Notes: generated from the sequence alone by a model not told the origin. Shown: positions 36,482 through 45,084, counted from the stretch's first letter. The stretch is 64,000 nucleotides of DNA from Alphaproteobacteria bacterium (GCA_012103325.1 WLWY01000001.1:310001-374000); one strand, 5' to 3'. Numbers and translations are program-made.

Positions 36482-37420
36482 ATGTCGATTCTCGTCATCG
36501 GCGGCGCCGGGTTCATCGGCCGCCGGCTTATCCCGTTGCTGGTCGCCGAGAAACAGGCGGTGACCTGCATGGACATCGATGTCGGCGGCGCGCGGGCCGC
36601 CTTCGGTGAATTCGGCGATGCCGTCAAGATCGTGCGCGGCGACGTGACCGCGTTCGACGACGTCATCGGTGCGATGATGGAGGCGCAGGCGGAGCGGGTC
36701 ATCAACCTGTCCTATTTCATCGGCGAGCTGGCGCCGCATACCGCCTTCAAGCTGGACATCCAGGGCATGGACAACTGCTTCGAAGCGGCGCGGCGCACGG
36801 GCGTCAAGCACACGGTGTTCGCCAGTTCGGTCGCGGTGAGCGGTTCGCAAACGCATTTCGGCGAGCGGCTGGTGAACGAGGACGACGCGCGCAACGGCGA
36901 CACGCAGTATGCCGTGAACAAGATCATCAACGAATGGCAGGCGCACGACTACCGCCGGCAATACGGCATGACGATTACCTGCATCCGCCCCGCGAACGTC
37001 ACCGGGCCGGACAAGAAATTCGGCTCGATCGACCACGTGAACTGCATGTGCCAGCCGGCGCGGGGAAATCCGGTGACCTTCCCGCACCGCGATACGATGC
37101 GCAACGTCATTCATGTCGAGGACATGGCGGCCGTGTTCGCCCGCGTGGCGCTCACCGACAGCCCGAAGCACGAGACCTATAATTCGGGCGGCACGACGGT
37201 CAGTATCGGCGAGCTTGCGGCGCTGGTGACGGAGTTCCTGCCGGAGGCGGATATCCGCTTCGAGGCGGAAGAGGGCGGCCGGGCCACATCCGGCAATTTC
37301 CTGATCGACAATAGCCGCGTCGTGGAGGAGTTCGGCGTACAGTACGCACCGTTGCGCCAGCGGGTGAAGGAAGTGATCAACGACATTCGCCGGGGCGAGG
37401 GCCTGCCGCTCGTCAAGTGA
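36482..37420 (+). CDS. NAD-dependent epimerase/dehydratase (extended SDR)
   Basis: A 312-residue extended short-chain dehydrogenase/reductase. ILVIGGAGFIGRRLIPLL is the NAD-binding turn, FASSVAVSG holds the catalytic Ser, and TQYAVNKIINEWQ gives the Tyr-x3-Lys pair. It acts on a nucleotide sugar or another NAD-linked hydroxy substrate; with CoA-transferase and oxygenase neighbours, a catabolic oxidoreductase is as likely as sugar metabolism. The ribosome site gggagg is strong. The 2-oxoglutarate oxygenase gene follows after 50 bases on the same strand. Confidence 0.9.
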   Translation: MSILVIGGAGFIGRRLIPLLVAEKQAVTCMDIDVGGARAAFGEFGDAVKIVRGDVTAFDDVIGAMMEAQAERVINLSYFIGELAPHTAFKLDIQGMDNCFEAARRTGVKHTVFASSVAVSGSQTHFGERLVNEDDARNGDTQYAVNKIINEWQAHDYRRQYGMTITCIRPANVTGPDKKFGSIDHVNCMCQPARGNPVTFPHRDTMRNVIHVEDMAAVFARVALTDSPKHETYNSGGTTVSIGELAALVTEFLPEADIRFEAEEGGRATSGNFLIDNSRVVEEFGVQYAPLRQRVKEVINDIRRGEGLPLVK

Positions 37421-37470
37421 TCCTTCGGAACCGAAATTGACGTCGCCCCCGGGTGGCGTATGATTTGCCA

Positions 37471-38466
37471 ATGAACGCCGCTTCCGCTGACCGCATTCCG
37501 TTGATCGATCTGGCACCCCTGGCCGCGGGCGGCTTGTCGGGTGCGCGGGAGATTGCGCCGGCACTGCGGTCTGCGCTTGAGGACATCGGCTTTCTCATCA
37601 TCACCAACCACGGCGTGCCGCAAGACCTGATCGACCGCACCTTCGCCGAAGCCAAACGGTTTCACGACCAAAGCCTGGAGGCCAAGCTGGCGGTGCGGAT
37701 GAATGCGCACAATAACGGCTACATGGCCATGGCGCGCTACAACGTCCGCACCTCACGGGTCAGCGAAGCGGCCCTGCCGGACATGAACGAAGCGTTCTTC
37801 ATCAAGCGCGAGCGGCCGGCGGACGACCCCTTGGCCCTCGCCGGACGCCGCTTCGCCGGGCCGAACGAGTGGCCGGAAGATCTGCCCGGTTTTAGGGAGA
37901 CACTGCTGGCCTATACGGACTTGGTCGATGCGCTGGGCCGCCGGATGCTGCCCGCCATCGCGATCGCCTTGGATATGCCGGCCGATACTTTCGACGCCGC
38001 CTTTGCCGAAAGCCAGTTTTCGTTCCGCCTCAGCCATTACCCGCCGATCCAGCGGCAGCCGGATCAGTACGGCATCGCGCCCCATACCGACGCCAATTTC
38101 ATGACTTTCCTGGCCCAGTCGGAGGTGCCCGGCCTGCAGATCCAGATCGCCGGCGACGAATGGTGCGACGTGCCTTATGTGCCAGGCTCCTTCGTGGTGA
38201 ATACGGGCGATATGCTGCACCGCTGGACCAATGGGCGGTTCCGCTCGACGGCGCACCGGGCGCTGCCGCCGCAAGAGGGCCACCGCTATGCCATCCCCTA
38301 TTTCCTCGGCCCCCATATGGATACGCTGATATCCTGCCTGCCCAGCTGTTGCGGCAAAGGCAATCCACCGCAGTATCCGCCGATCACCTATGACGATTAT
38401 GTCAGTTGGTGGTACGACGCGAACTACAACATTGCAGATCAGGAAGACGTCCGGGCGGAGACGTGA
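37471..38466 (+). CDS. 2-oxoglutarate/Fe(II) oxygenase of the isopenicillin N synthase family
   Basis: A 331-residue oxygenase. The N-terminal DIOX_N part contains EDIGFLIITNHGVPQDLIDR; the iron ligands are in YGIAPHTDANFMTFL (HxD) and FRSTAHRALPP (distal His). The family's RxS motif for 2-oxoglutarate appears as HRYAIPYF, with Ala instead of Ser, which might weaken or change cosubstrate binding. The end has a Cys cluster (ISCLPSCCGKGNPPQYPPIT) common in the bacterial and plant members. ATG 37471 is preferred to GTG 37453. The substrate is unknown. Confidence 0.88.
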   Translation: MNAASADRIPLIDLAPLAAGGLSGAREIAPALRSALEDIGFLIITNHGVPQDLIDRTFAEAKRFHDQSLEAKLAVRMNAHNNGYMAMARYNVRTSRVSEAALPDMNEAFFIKRERPADDPLALAGRRFAGPNEWPEDLPGFRETLLAYTDLVDALGRRMLPAIAIALDMPADTFDAAFAESQFSFRLSHYPPIQRQPDQYGIAPHTDANFMTFLAQSEVPGLQIQIAGDEWCDVPYVPGSFVVNTGDMLHRWTNGRFRSTAHRALPPQEGHRYAIPYFLGPHMDTLISCLPSCCGKGNPPQYPPITYDDYVSWWYDANYNIADQEDVRAET

Positions 38467-38506
38467 GGCGTAGACAGCAGAAACGCTGGTCACCCACAAC
38501 TCTATT

Positions 38507-38541
38507 CCCCGTCATCCTCGACTTGATCGAGGATGACGGGG
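38507..38541. repeat. Perfect REP hairpin
   Basis: A 15-bp perfect stem (ccccgtcatcctcga and its complement) with the 5-base loop cttga. It lies between the convergent oxygenase and amidohydrolase genes, where it could also act as a two-way terminator or mRNA end protector. Confidence 0.85.
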
Positions 38542-38621
38542 TGGTGTGTCGGGGATGATGCGACGGTGTGGCGTCGGGCTCCGTTTACAAAGCCGCGCCG
38601 CACTCTTAGCGGAGTCGCCCC

Positions 38622-39680
38622 TCAGCCCGCAATTCCCATCAGCCGCGCCGCGGTGCCGCCGAGGATGGCGATGCGGTCGTCGTCGCTTAGGTCCGGCGTG
38701 TTCAGCACGAGGTCGATTTCGGTGCTGGTCCAGGGGAACGGATAGTCGGTGCCGATCATGATCTGGCCGGGGCCGGTTTCGGCGATCAGGTGACGCAGCG
38801 CTTCCGGCGTGAAGACGATGGTGTCGAAAAACAGCTGGCCGTCCTTCAGGTAGGCCGTCGGCGCTTTCTTCGGCAATGGCCCCACCCGGTTCGGGAAAGT
38901 GCGGCACACCGCGTCGGAGCGGTTGGCGTAGGACGGCAGGAAGCCGCCGCCATGCGCGGCGCAGATCTTCAGCCCAGGGAAGCGGTCCAAGGTGCCTTCG
39001 AAGATGAGGTGCGACAGCGCGATCGTCGTCTCCAACGGGTTGCCGATTGTGTTCGTCAGCAGGCCGCTGCCGCCGAGCCGCCCGCTCGGTTCCAACGCCG
39101 TCGTGCCCGTCGGGTGGAGGAAGATCAACAGGTCGAGCTCCTCGCACTTGGCCCAGATGGGATGGAATTTCGGGTCGGCGAGTTCCAGGCCTTCGACGCT
39201 GCCGCCGACGCTCACGCCTTTGAGGCCGAGAATCTTGGCAGCATGTTCGATCTGCTCGACGGCGAGGTCGGGGTGCTGCAGCGCCGCAGTTGCGAAGGCG
39301 GTGAACCGGTCGGGCGTAGCGGCGCAGATTTCGACCAGCGCCTCGTTCTGTATGCGGATCAGCTCGGCGGCGGCATCGCGTTCGGCATGGTACCAGTAGG
39401 GATTAATGCTGAGCGCCGACACGTCGATGCCCTGCGCGTCCATCGCCGCGATCCGCGTTGCAGTATCGTCCATCAGCAATTCGGCGTTACCGACCTGCTT
39501 ATCGAGCACCGCCATGGCGTCGGGCACCGCGCAATGAGCATGGATGTCCACCGTCTTCACGCGTGTGCCGTTGACGACGACCTCGCGGCGATGCGCGTGC
39601 GGCGCGGCGCCTTGCGGACCATCGGCCGGACTACGCAGCGCGCATCCGACGAAACCTATTCCTGCTGGCCCCTTGTTCAT
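38622..39680 (-). CDS. Amidohydrolase 2 family protein (ACMSD-like decarboxylase/hydrolase)
   Basis: A 352-residue metal-dependent hydrolase of the Amidohydro_2 group. VKTVDIHAHC is the N-terminal HxH metal site; LLIFLHPTGTTALEP, LKICAAHGGGFLPSY and MIGTDYPFPWTSTE are the later ligand blocks. Relatives decarboxylate aromatic or muconate acids (ACMSD, gamma-resorcylate decarboxylase) or hydrolyse lactones. The N-terminal 40 residues before the barrel look unconserved, so the true start could be later. It is the last gene of a run with the HIT and ASST-like genes. Confidence 0.88.
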   Translation of the reverse strand: MNKGPAGIGFVGCALRSPADGPQGAAPHAHRREVVVNGTRVKTVDIHAHCAVPDAMAVLDKQVGNAELLMDDTATRIAAMDAQGIDVSALSINPYWYHAERDAAAELIRIQNEALVEICAATPDRFTAFATAALQHPDLAVEQIEHAAKILGLKGVSVGGSVEGLELADPKFHPIWAKCEELDLLIFLHPTGTTALEPSGRLGGSGLLTNTIGNPLETTIALSHLIFEGTLDRFPGLKICAAHGGGFLPSYANRSDAVCRTFPNRVGPLPKKAPTAYLKDGQLFFDTIVFTPEALRHLIAETGPGQIMIGTDYPFPWTSTEIDLVLNTPDLSDDDRIAILGGTAARLMGIAG

Positions 39681-39768
39681 CTGCTCTTGCTCCCTGTCGC
39701 CGTAACCTCTTTTGCACCGGCATTATTATAGACCGGCCGTTCGCCGGCGGCATAATTCACCTCGCCGG

Positions 39769-40176
39769 TCAGTTCAGCGCCGCCCGCAGTGACCGCAAGG
39801 CGTTATCCAACGCCACCGGCTCATAAGGACGCGTCGTGTGGGCCCCCCAGATTGGGCTGGGCCACGCGTCGTCGGTACGGAAGCGAGCGACGACGTGGAT
39901 GTGGAGCTGCGGCACCATGTTGCCGAGGGCAGCGACATTGATCTTATCCGGCGCATGCAAACCCGTCAGCGCACGGGAAGCCCGGTCGATTTCCGTCATG
40001 AGAACGGCCTGATCCCCCGGGTCGAGGTCATGCATGTCGCGCATGTTTGCCCGGGCCGGAACAAGGATCAGCCATGGGTAACGGCAATCGTTCATCAGCA
40101 GGACGCGGCAAAGCGGCCAACGCACGGCTTCCACCGTATCGGTGGCCAGGGTCTCATGCAGTTCGAAATTCGGCAT
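39769..40176 (-). CDS. HIT family protein
   Basis: A 135-residue histidine-triad protein. The triad is QLHIHVVARF (HxHxx with Arg, a variant of HxHxHxx); WPLCRVLLMNDCRYPWLILV and KINVAALGNMVPQLH are typical. HIT proteins bind and hydrolyse nucleotides such as adenosine 5'-phosphoramidate or dinucleoside polyphosphates. It starts 12 bases after the ASST-like gene on the same strand. Confidence 0.88.
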   Translation of the reverse strand: MPNFELHETLATDTVEAVRWPLCRVLLMNDCRYPWLILVPARANMRDMHDLDPGDQAVLMTEIDRASRALTGLHAPDKINVAALGNMVPQLHIHVVARFRTDDAWPSPIWGAHTTRPYEPVALDNALRSLRAALN

Positions 40177-40188
40177 ATGGCGCGAAGC

Positions 40189-41532
40189 CTAATCCGACAC
40201 CGGCTCGATCCGGAACTGGCCGTTCGCCGGCGGTATGACGGCGCGTTCTTTCGGCGGGTCTAGCTGGGGCACCCAGTCGTAGGGGTAGCGGTAACCTCGG
40301 AAGACGTCGGCGAAGAACAAGCCTTCGCGTTCCGCCAGATTGTGCGGGCTGATATATTCCCAGACGATTTCGCAGTCGCGCGTGACCTCGAAGATGCGCC
40401 CGCAATGCGACTCCGTGATCAGGGTGTTGCCGTTCGGCAGGCGCTGGGCCGCACTCTTGTACCGGCTGTAGAATTTGCTGAGATCGTTGCCTTCGCTCGG
40501 ATAGCCCGCCGTCTGCGCGGTGAATTCCCAGACCAGTTCGAGCGTCACCGGGTCGATCTCCAATACCCGCGAACAATCCCGCAACGCGTTCCAGGTGCCG
40601 TCCGGCGCGCCAGGATTCGGGTCGCCGTACCCGCCGGCCCCGCCATTGTCGAAGACCAGGACGTTGCCTTCGCCCGGCAGGCCCTTGGGGATGATGTGGG
40701 CATGGTGCGGCCCGATGATGCAGCCGAGTTTTTTCAGGGCGGGATCCATCGAATAGTCGGGGCCCACCTTCCAGACGATCTCGCCGGTCTGTTTCGAGAT
40801 GATGTACAGCATGGTGCCGCGGTCGTCGGAGATGATGTTCTCGGGATCGAAGCGCGCGTCCCCGCCATCGAACCATTTGTTCGGTCCGACATAGGAGCAG
40901 GTGTTCTGGAAGACGGCGTGTTGATTGCGGCAATGGCGCATGATGGCGTTCTTCGCCGCCTCGCTGTGCCCGAATTGCTCGAAATTCTCCGCCGGCATCC
41001 AGTCCCAGTCGATGTTGCCGTCCCACGTCACCTCGATCATGCGGGTCGCGCGCGGCAGGTAGTCCCGCGTGACGTCCGGCCAATGGCCGCTGCGGTAGCT
41101 CAGCATCAGAGTCCGGCCGCCTTCCGCCTTCGGCTCCATGCCGGGCACGTAATATCCGACCGGACAGCCTTCGCGGACGATGTCGTGGTTCTGCCGCGCC
41201 GACCAGCCGCTCGCGCCATCGACGTTAAGCTCATCCGCCTTGCCGAATTTCCATTCGACATTGCCATCCCAATCCTCCTGCACGACATCGTCGGCGCCAT
41301 GATTGTGATTGTAGACTTTGGTCACCCGGCCGGTCTGGCCGCCCAGGATAGTGCCGCCGGGAAGCAGGTTGATCATGAAGCTGTCGAACTGCGGCCAGGT
41401 GCGCACCGCATTGCCGTTCATGTCGACGAGCACCGCGCCGACGCCAACGGTTTTCGAGGGATACAGCGTATAGCCGTTGAAACATTTTTCAGGCTTGTAG
41501 ATCGTCGTGCCGGTCGGGAATACCGTGTACAT
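40189..41532 (-). CDS. Arylsulfotransferase (ASST)-family beta-propeller protein
   Basis: From the ATG at 41532 (MYTVFPTGTTIYKPEKCFNG) the product is 447 residues, near the family length. It has repeated propeller blades with the ASST pattern of Trp and Asp, for example DWDGNVEWKF, TWDGNIDWDWMP, TGEIVWKVG and LELVWEFTA, and His residues in QNHDIV, NQHAVF, GPHHAHIIP and ITESHCG, where ASST enzymes have the catalytic and structural His. Classic ASST moves sulfate between phenols in the periplasm; no signal peptide is visible here, so a cytosolic relative is likely. The function is inferred at fold level. Confidence 0.78.
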   Translation of the reverse strand: MYTVFPTGTTIYKPEKCFNGYTLYPSKTVGVGAVLVDMNGNAVRTWPQFDSFMINLLPGGTILGGQTGRVTKVYNHNHGADDVVQEDWDGNVEWKFGKADELNVDGASGWSARQNHDIVREGCPVGYYVPGMEPKAEGGRTLMLSYRSGHWPDVTRDYLPRATRMIEVTWDGNIDWDWMPAENFEQFGHSEAAKNAIMRHCRNQHAVFQNTCSYVGPNKWFDGGDARFDPENIISDDRGTMLYIISKQTGEIVWKVGPDYSMDPALKKLGCIIGPHHAHIIPKGLPGEGNVLVFDNGGAGGYGDPNPGAPDGTWNALRDCSRVLEIDPVTLELVWEFTAQTAGYPSEGNDLSKFYSRYKSAAQRLPNGNTLITESHCGRIFEVTRDCEIVWEYISPHNLAEREGLFFADVFRGYRYPYDWVPQLDPPKERAVIPPANGQFRIEPVSD

Positions 41533-41670
41533 GTGTCTCGCTTTCGCAATGAGGACGTTTCGCAATTCCGATGATGACAGCTTAACCCAATAATTCGAAA
41601 TTGCGCCATGAACAGGTGGCGCAGCGAGGCAATCTCATACGCGGTTCGCCATTATCGGATACGCCACCTC

Positions 41671-41852
41671 GTCATCCTCGACCTGATCGAGGATCCAGTC
41701 CGCCACCCGAAAGGCCACCGCCCCAGTTGAGGTTCGCGCTAGACATGTGCAGCCGCACTTGATGACGCTCTCGGCAATCCGGACAGGGGGATTTCTACGA
41801 AAGACTGTGCCGGATCAGCGTTGCCTGGTTCCTCAATCAAGTTGAGGATGAC
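41671..41852. repeat. REP-bounded composite repeat, copy B (182 bp)
   Basis: The left end gtcatcctcgacctgatc and the inverted right end (41827-41852) enclose an interior similar to copy A at 29974-30183, about 28 bases shorter. The rest of the 41533-42038 intergenic space has no gene; it must contain the promoters of the two divergent genes. Confidence 0.85.
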
Positions 41853-42038
41853 GGCCTTTGTTTTTAGAGACGAAGGCGAACCACACTCATCGGCCTCCAA
41901 CAAAAGGTGAGGCTTCCGGTACGTTCCAAGCGATTGCGCTGGCGGGCGCAGTCGAACGCTTGGCGTTGGACCGCAGGTTGTGTCAGTCTTGGCGCCAGAT
42001 AAACCGTTCCGTCACGCGAGCCGGAGGAGACACGACCG

Positions 42039-43292
42039 ATGCCCGACACAACCCAGTTGTCCGATAATCTGACCGACTTCACCTTCCTGCAGGGCGTCAA
42101 GGTCATCGACTTCACCCAGTTCGAGGCCGGGCCGACCTGCACCGAAGCCCTCGCCTGGATGGGGGCGGAGGTCGTAAAGATCGAAAACCCGAACCGGGGC
42201 GATCCCGGGCGCCGGCTGCGGCCCGGCAAGCCGGACAACGATCCGTATTATTTTCACATTCTGAACGCCAACAAGAAGTCGGCCACGGTCAATCTGAAAT
42301 CGCCGGAGGGACTCGGTCTGGTCAAGGATCTAATCGCCAAGGCGGACGTCATGATCGAGAACTTCGCGCCGGGCGCGATCGAGCGGCTCGGCCTCGGTTA
42401 CGATACGGTAAAAGAAATCAACCCCGGCCTTATCTATGCTCAGATCAAGGGGTTCGGCGAAGGCAGTCCGTTCGAAAAAAACCTGTCCTTCGATATGATC
42501 GCGCAGGCCTGTGGCGGGACCTTCAGCGTCACCGGCGATGCGGATGGCCCGCCGACCCGGCCCGGCATCTCGATCGGCGATACGGGCACCGGCATGGTCA
42601 TGGCGATCACCATCCTGGGCGCGCTCTACAAGAAGCAGCAAACCGGCGAGGGCCATCGGCTGCAGGTCGCGATGCAGGACGCGATCCTGCACTACATGCG
42701 CATTCCGTTTTCCACCCAAGGCCTGACCGGCAAGGCGGCGGAACGCGGCGGCAGCAAGGTGCCGGGCATCGTCAACGCGCCGATGGGGCTGTATCCCTGC
42801 GCGCCCGGCGGCCAGAACGACTACGTTTACATCATGACAAGCCGGGCCAACCCGGACCATTGGGACCGCTTGCTAACCATCGTCGGGCGGGAAGATCTGA
42901 TCGGCGACGAACGCTACCTGACCCCCGACGACCGCACGGCGCGGGAACCGGAAGTGGACGAGATCATCGCCGCCTGGACTTGCGGCCAGACCAAATACGA
43001 CGCGATGCGGATTCTCGGCGAAGCCGGCATCCCCGCCGGCGCCGTACTGGACACCGAGGAGTTGAACAACGACACCACGTTCGACGAACGCGGCGTCATG
43101 CAGACCATGGTCCACCCGGTGCATCGCCCCTTCAAGATGCCGGCCTGGCCGGTCCGCGTCGACGGCAAGGCCACCCGCCTCAAATCCTCCCCCATGCTGG
43201 GCGAGCACACCGAGGAAGTGATCAGCGACTGGCTCGGGCTGAACGAGGCGGCGGTCGCCGAATTGAAGACAGCGAAGGCGGTCGGCGGGTAG
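42039..43292 (+). CDS. Class III (CaiB/BaiF) CoA-transferase, second copy
   Basis: A 417-residue paralogue of the gene at 35074-36306. It shares VIDFTQFEAGPTCTEALAWM and NKKSATVNLKSPEG, with the catalytic Asp in ISIGDTGTGMVMAI and MGLYPCAPGGQNDYVYIMTS later. It moves CoA between acyl groups; the partner acid is unknown. The start has a ggaggag ribosome site. The pair of paralogues flanks the oxygenase/amidohydrolase/ASST block, which suggests related substrates. Confidence 0.92.
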   Translation: MPDTTQLSDNLTDFTFLQGVKVIDFTQFEAGPTCTEALAWMGAEVVKIENPNRGDPGRRLRPGKPDNDPYYFHILNANKKSATVNLKSPEGLGLVKDLIAKADVMIENFAPGAIERLGLGYDTVKEINPGLIYAQIKGFGEGSPFEKNLSFDMIAQACGGTFSVTGDADGPPTRPGISIGDTGTGMVMAITILGALYKKQQTGEGHRLQVAMQDAILHYMRIPFSTQGLTGKAAERGGSKVPGIVNAPMGLYPCAPGGQNDYVYIMTSRANPDHWDRLLTIVGREDLIGDERYLTPDDRTAREPEVDEIIAAWTCGQTKYDAMRILGEAGIPAGAVLDTEELNNDTTFDERGVMQTMVHPVHRPFKMPAWPVRVDGKATRLKSSPMLGEHTEEVISDWLGLNEAAVAELKTAKAVGG

Positions 43293-43585
43293 GTGGTGGG
43301 TCATATGAACGGCAAAGGTGCTTTCAGGCGTCTAGGCTGAAGGTGTGCCTAGCGTCGTCTCTCGTTACGCGGCGGCCCAATCGCCACCGAGTGGCACGCA
43401 TATTTACGTCGACAGCATCACCGGCTTTAATTTCGTCATTCAAGCGGAAACTAGGACCTGTGCTTGTTTAGCATGCACTTATTTTCAGCTTTATGACAAC
43501 TCACAACGTCCTTTATGCATCGCTAAAGGCTGGCACAATCAGAGAGGGAATGATAGAGTTTGCACGCGTTAATAGGGAAGAGACG

Positions 43586-43702
43586 ATGCAAATTTATTGG
43601 TTGTATAAGTTACCGTTTTTACTCTCTATACTGGCGTTAGTCGCATTTGTGGCATGGTCGGCTATTCAGCGAGGGCTTTGCCAGTGTCGCCTCATCGAAT
43701 AA
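43586..43702 (+). CDS. Possible 38-residue membrane peptide
   Basis: An ATG with a ggaagag ribosome site opens a short frame, MQIYWLYKLPFLLSILALVA followed by FVAWSAIQRGLCQCRLIE. It would be a single membrane helix with a short Cys-containing tail. It lies in the AT-richer patch before the HigBA-like pair. The evidence is only the ribosome site and the helix. Confidence 0.35.
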   Translation: MQIYWLYKLPFLLSILALVAFVAWSAIQRGLCQCRLIE

Positions 43703-43744
43703 TGATCCAAATTCCCACCAAAGAACCTTGGAACGAGCAGGCGA

Positions 43745-43798
43745 GCTCCCGAATTGGGAGCATTTTTTCTTGATCCCAAATGGGGAACATGCTATATA
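43745..43798 (+). promoter_or_regulatory. Promoter with two operator palindromes before the HigBA-like pair
   Basis: Two sites of the form TCCC-N5-GGGA (43747-43759, inside gctcccgaattgggagc, and 43774-43786) are centred 27 bases apart. TTGATC (43770-43775) and TATATA (43793-43798) are 17 bases apart, and the second palindrome lies between them. Binding of the antitoxin there would block RNA polymerase, as in other type II loci. The predicted transcript start is at or just inside the toxin gene. Confidence 0.65.
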
Positions 43799-44062
43799 AT
43801 GCGTGTGACTGGAACTCAGATAATCCAAGGAGCAATCAATGCAGCTCCGAACACTACAAGGGCGCGCGACTTGCAAGCCTGGTTAACCATGGCTCGGGTA
43901 GTTAACCTGCTCGGTCCTGCTGACGTTCGTTTACGATTTCCAGGTGCTCGCAGCCAAGATAACATCACCTGGACATTCCCCTTGCAAGCGTCTGGTGCCT
44001 CTATAGAGGCGATCGTTGGGTTCCGGGGAAAAGGCCAAATAATAGTGAAACGGGTGACATAA
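43799..44062 (+). CDS. HigB-like toxin (RelE superfamily, putative mRNA interferase)
   Basis: An 87-residue product. The ARDLQAWLTMARVVNLLGPA helix followed by DVRLRFPGARSQDNITWTFP and a final basic strand (FRGKGQIIVKRVT) follows the HigB layout: helix with LxxW, 'ad' loop, then strands. The similarity is weak, so the call rests mainly on the antitoxin gene one base downstream and the operator-like palindromes upstream. The promoter's -10 abuts the ATG, so translation may be leaderless or use GTG 43805. If active, it would cut mRNA on ribosomes. Confidence 0.55.
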   Translation: MRVTGTQIIQGAINAAPNTTRARDLQAWLTMARVVNLLGPADVRLRFPGARSQDNITWTFPLQASGASIEAIVGFRGKGQIIVKRVT

Positions 44063-44063
44063 A

Positions 44064-44468
44064 ATGACTGTTGTGCGTGTCATACAGAATGAAGTCGATC
44101 ATGCGAGTTCTCTGGAGCGGTTGGAGCAGCTTATACTTGCTGATCGCGAGGAAGATGTGCCCGTAATTGATGCTCTGGCTCTGCTAATCGAAGACTATGA
44201 GAAGAAGGCCTTTCCCATCGCAGCTATAGACCCTATCCAGGCGGTCTTATTTCGAATGGAACAACACCATCTGACACGCGCTGAGCTGGCTCGAAAAACT
44301 CACATTGGCCGGGGTCATATCTCAGAGATTCTCCAAGGGACTAGGAGGATGAGCTTGAGCGTCATCAGAGCCTTCCACACTGAGTTACAAATTCCTCTCG
44401 AGGTGCTGTTTCGAGTGGAAGCAGGGGAGCAGAATGATGAAGAGCACCAATCTGTCGGACAGAACTGA
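44064..44468 (+). CDS. HigA-like antitoxin with HTH domain
   Basis: A 134-residue protein. The N-terminal part (LIEDYEKKAFPIAAIDPIQA) and the C-terminal HTH (MEQHHLTRAELARKTHIGRG, then HISEILQGTRRMSLSVIRAF) match the HigA/XRE antitoxin pattern, including 'DPIxAxxFRMEQ'. It would neutralise the upstream toxin and repress the promoter through the TCCC-N5-GGGA sites. It begins one base after the toxin stop and overlaps the next gene by 35 bases. Confidence 0.85.
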   Translation: MTVVRVIQNEVDHASSLERLEQLILADREEDVPVIDALALLIEDYEKKAFPIAAIDPIQAVLFRMEQHHLTRAELARKTHIGRGHISEILQGTRRMSLSVIRAFHTELQIPLEVLFRVEAGEQNDEEHQSVGQN

Positions 44469-45048
44469 TTTTGAGGCGGCGACTGGCTCTCCATGCAGCC
44501 TCAATTTCAGAGGGGTAAACCTTTCTAATTCTACCGCGCCGCTAGACACAATTTTCATAAAATGTGATTTTTCGGGTGCTGACCTTTCTAAGACAGATCT
44601 GTCTGGGCTGACCTTCAGAGAGTGTCTATTACAACAAACAGATTTTACTGATTGTATCCTTATAGGAACAAAATTTACTGATAAATCGGACCTTACGAGC
44701 GCGATATTGCATAGAGTCGACGCAAAAAAATCAGTATTTAGCAACTCTAATCTGTCCAAGGTAGAAGCAACTGATGGTGAATTTAACGGGGCAGATTTTT
44801 TTGAATCAAAGTTGGAACAATCACGGTTTTATCGTTCAGATTTAACGGATGTAGAAAATTTTTCTCCAGATAGAACCTATATATCTGAGGCGGTAATTTC
44901 TGGAAAAACTGTTGATAAGTGGACCGTTCTTCGTACTGAATACACCGGGCTAAACCTTATAATATCCATGTTTCCTGCTGCAATATTCGTAGTGAGCCTG
45001 TTAGTCAAGACTTATGCCAGCATTGCTTTGAGCGTGAGCGTCCGGTAA
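44434..45048 (+). CDS. Pentapeptide-repeat protein with C-terminal membrane helix, 3' end cut by IS66
   Basis: A product of 204 residues as read. From about residue 22 to 150 it shows pentapeptide repeats (A/N-L/F-x-x at fives: NFRGVNLSNS, CDFSGADLSKTDLSGLTF, DFFESKLEQSRFYRSDLTDV). Near the C-terminus LNLIISMFPAAIFVVSLLVK is a membrane helix. The last residues (VSVR) and stop come from the IS66 end at 45034, so the native tail is missing. It overlaps the antitoxin gene by 35 bases, with a gggga ribosome site inside it, and is AT-rich. Fold and topology resemble membrane-bound pentapeptide effectors; function is unknown. Confidence 0.75.
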   Translation: MMKSTNLSDRTDFEAATGSPCSLNFRGVNLSNSTAPLDTIFIKCDFSGADLSKTDLSGLTFRECLLQQTDFTDCILIGTKFTDKSDLTSAILHRVDAKKSVFSNSNLSKVEATDGEFNGADFFESKLEQSRFYRSDLTDVENFSPDRTYISEAVISGKTVDKWTVLRTEYTGLNLIISMFPAAIFVVSLLVKTYASIALSVSVR

Positions 45049-45084
45049 AGCAGCCCTGCCTATGATGACGTTGGACTGTTACGC

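Noticed and set aside
35161-36609. A 482-codon plus-strand frame across the CoA-transferase
   Set aside because: Antisense to a well-supported CoA-transferase and running through the epimerase start; low-complexity Asp/Val/Arg composition.
28053-41852. A CRISPR array made of the recurrent palindromes
   Set aside because: The units are kilobases apart, palindromic and in both orientations, with no regular spacers and no cas genes.
43345-43572. A 75-codon plus-strand frame after the second CoA-transferase
   Set aside because: No ribosome site, composition not protein-like, and it overlaps the better supported membrane peptide region.
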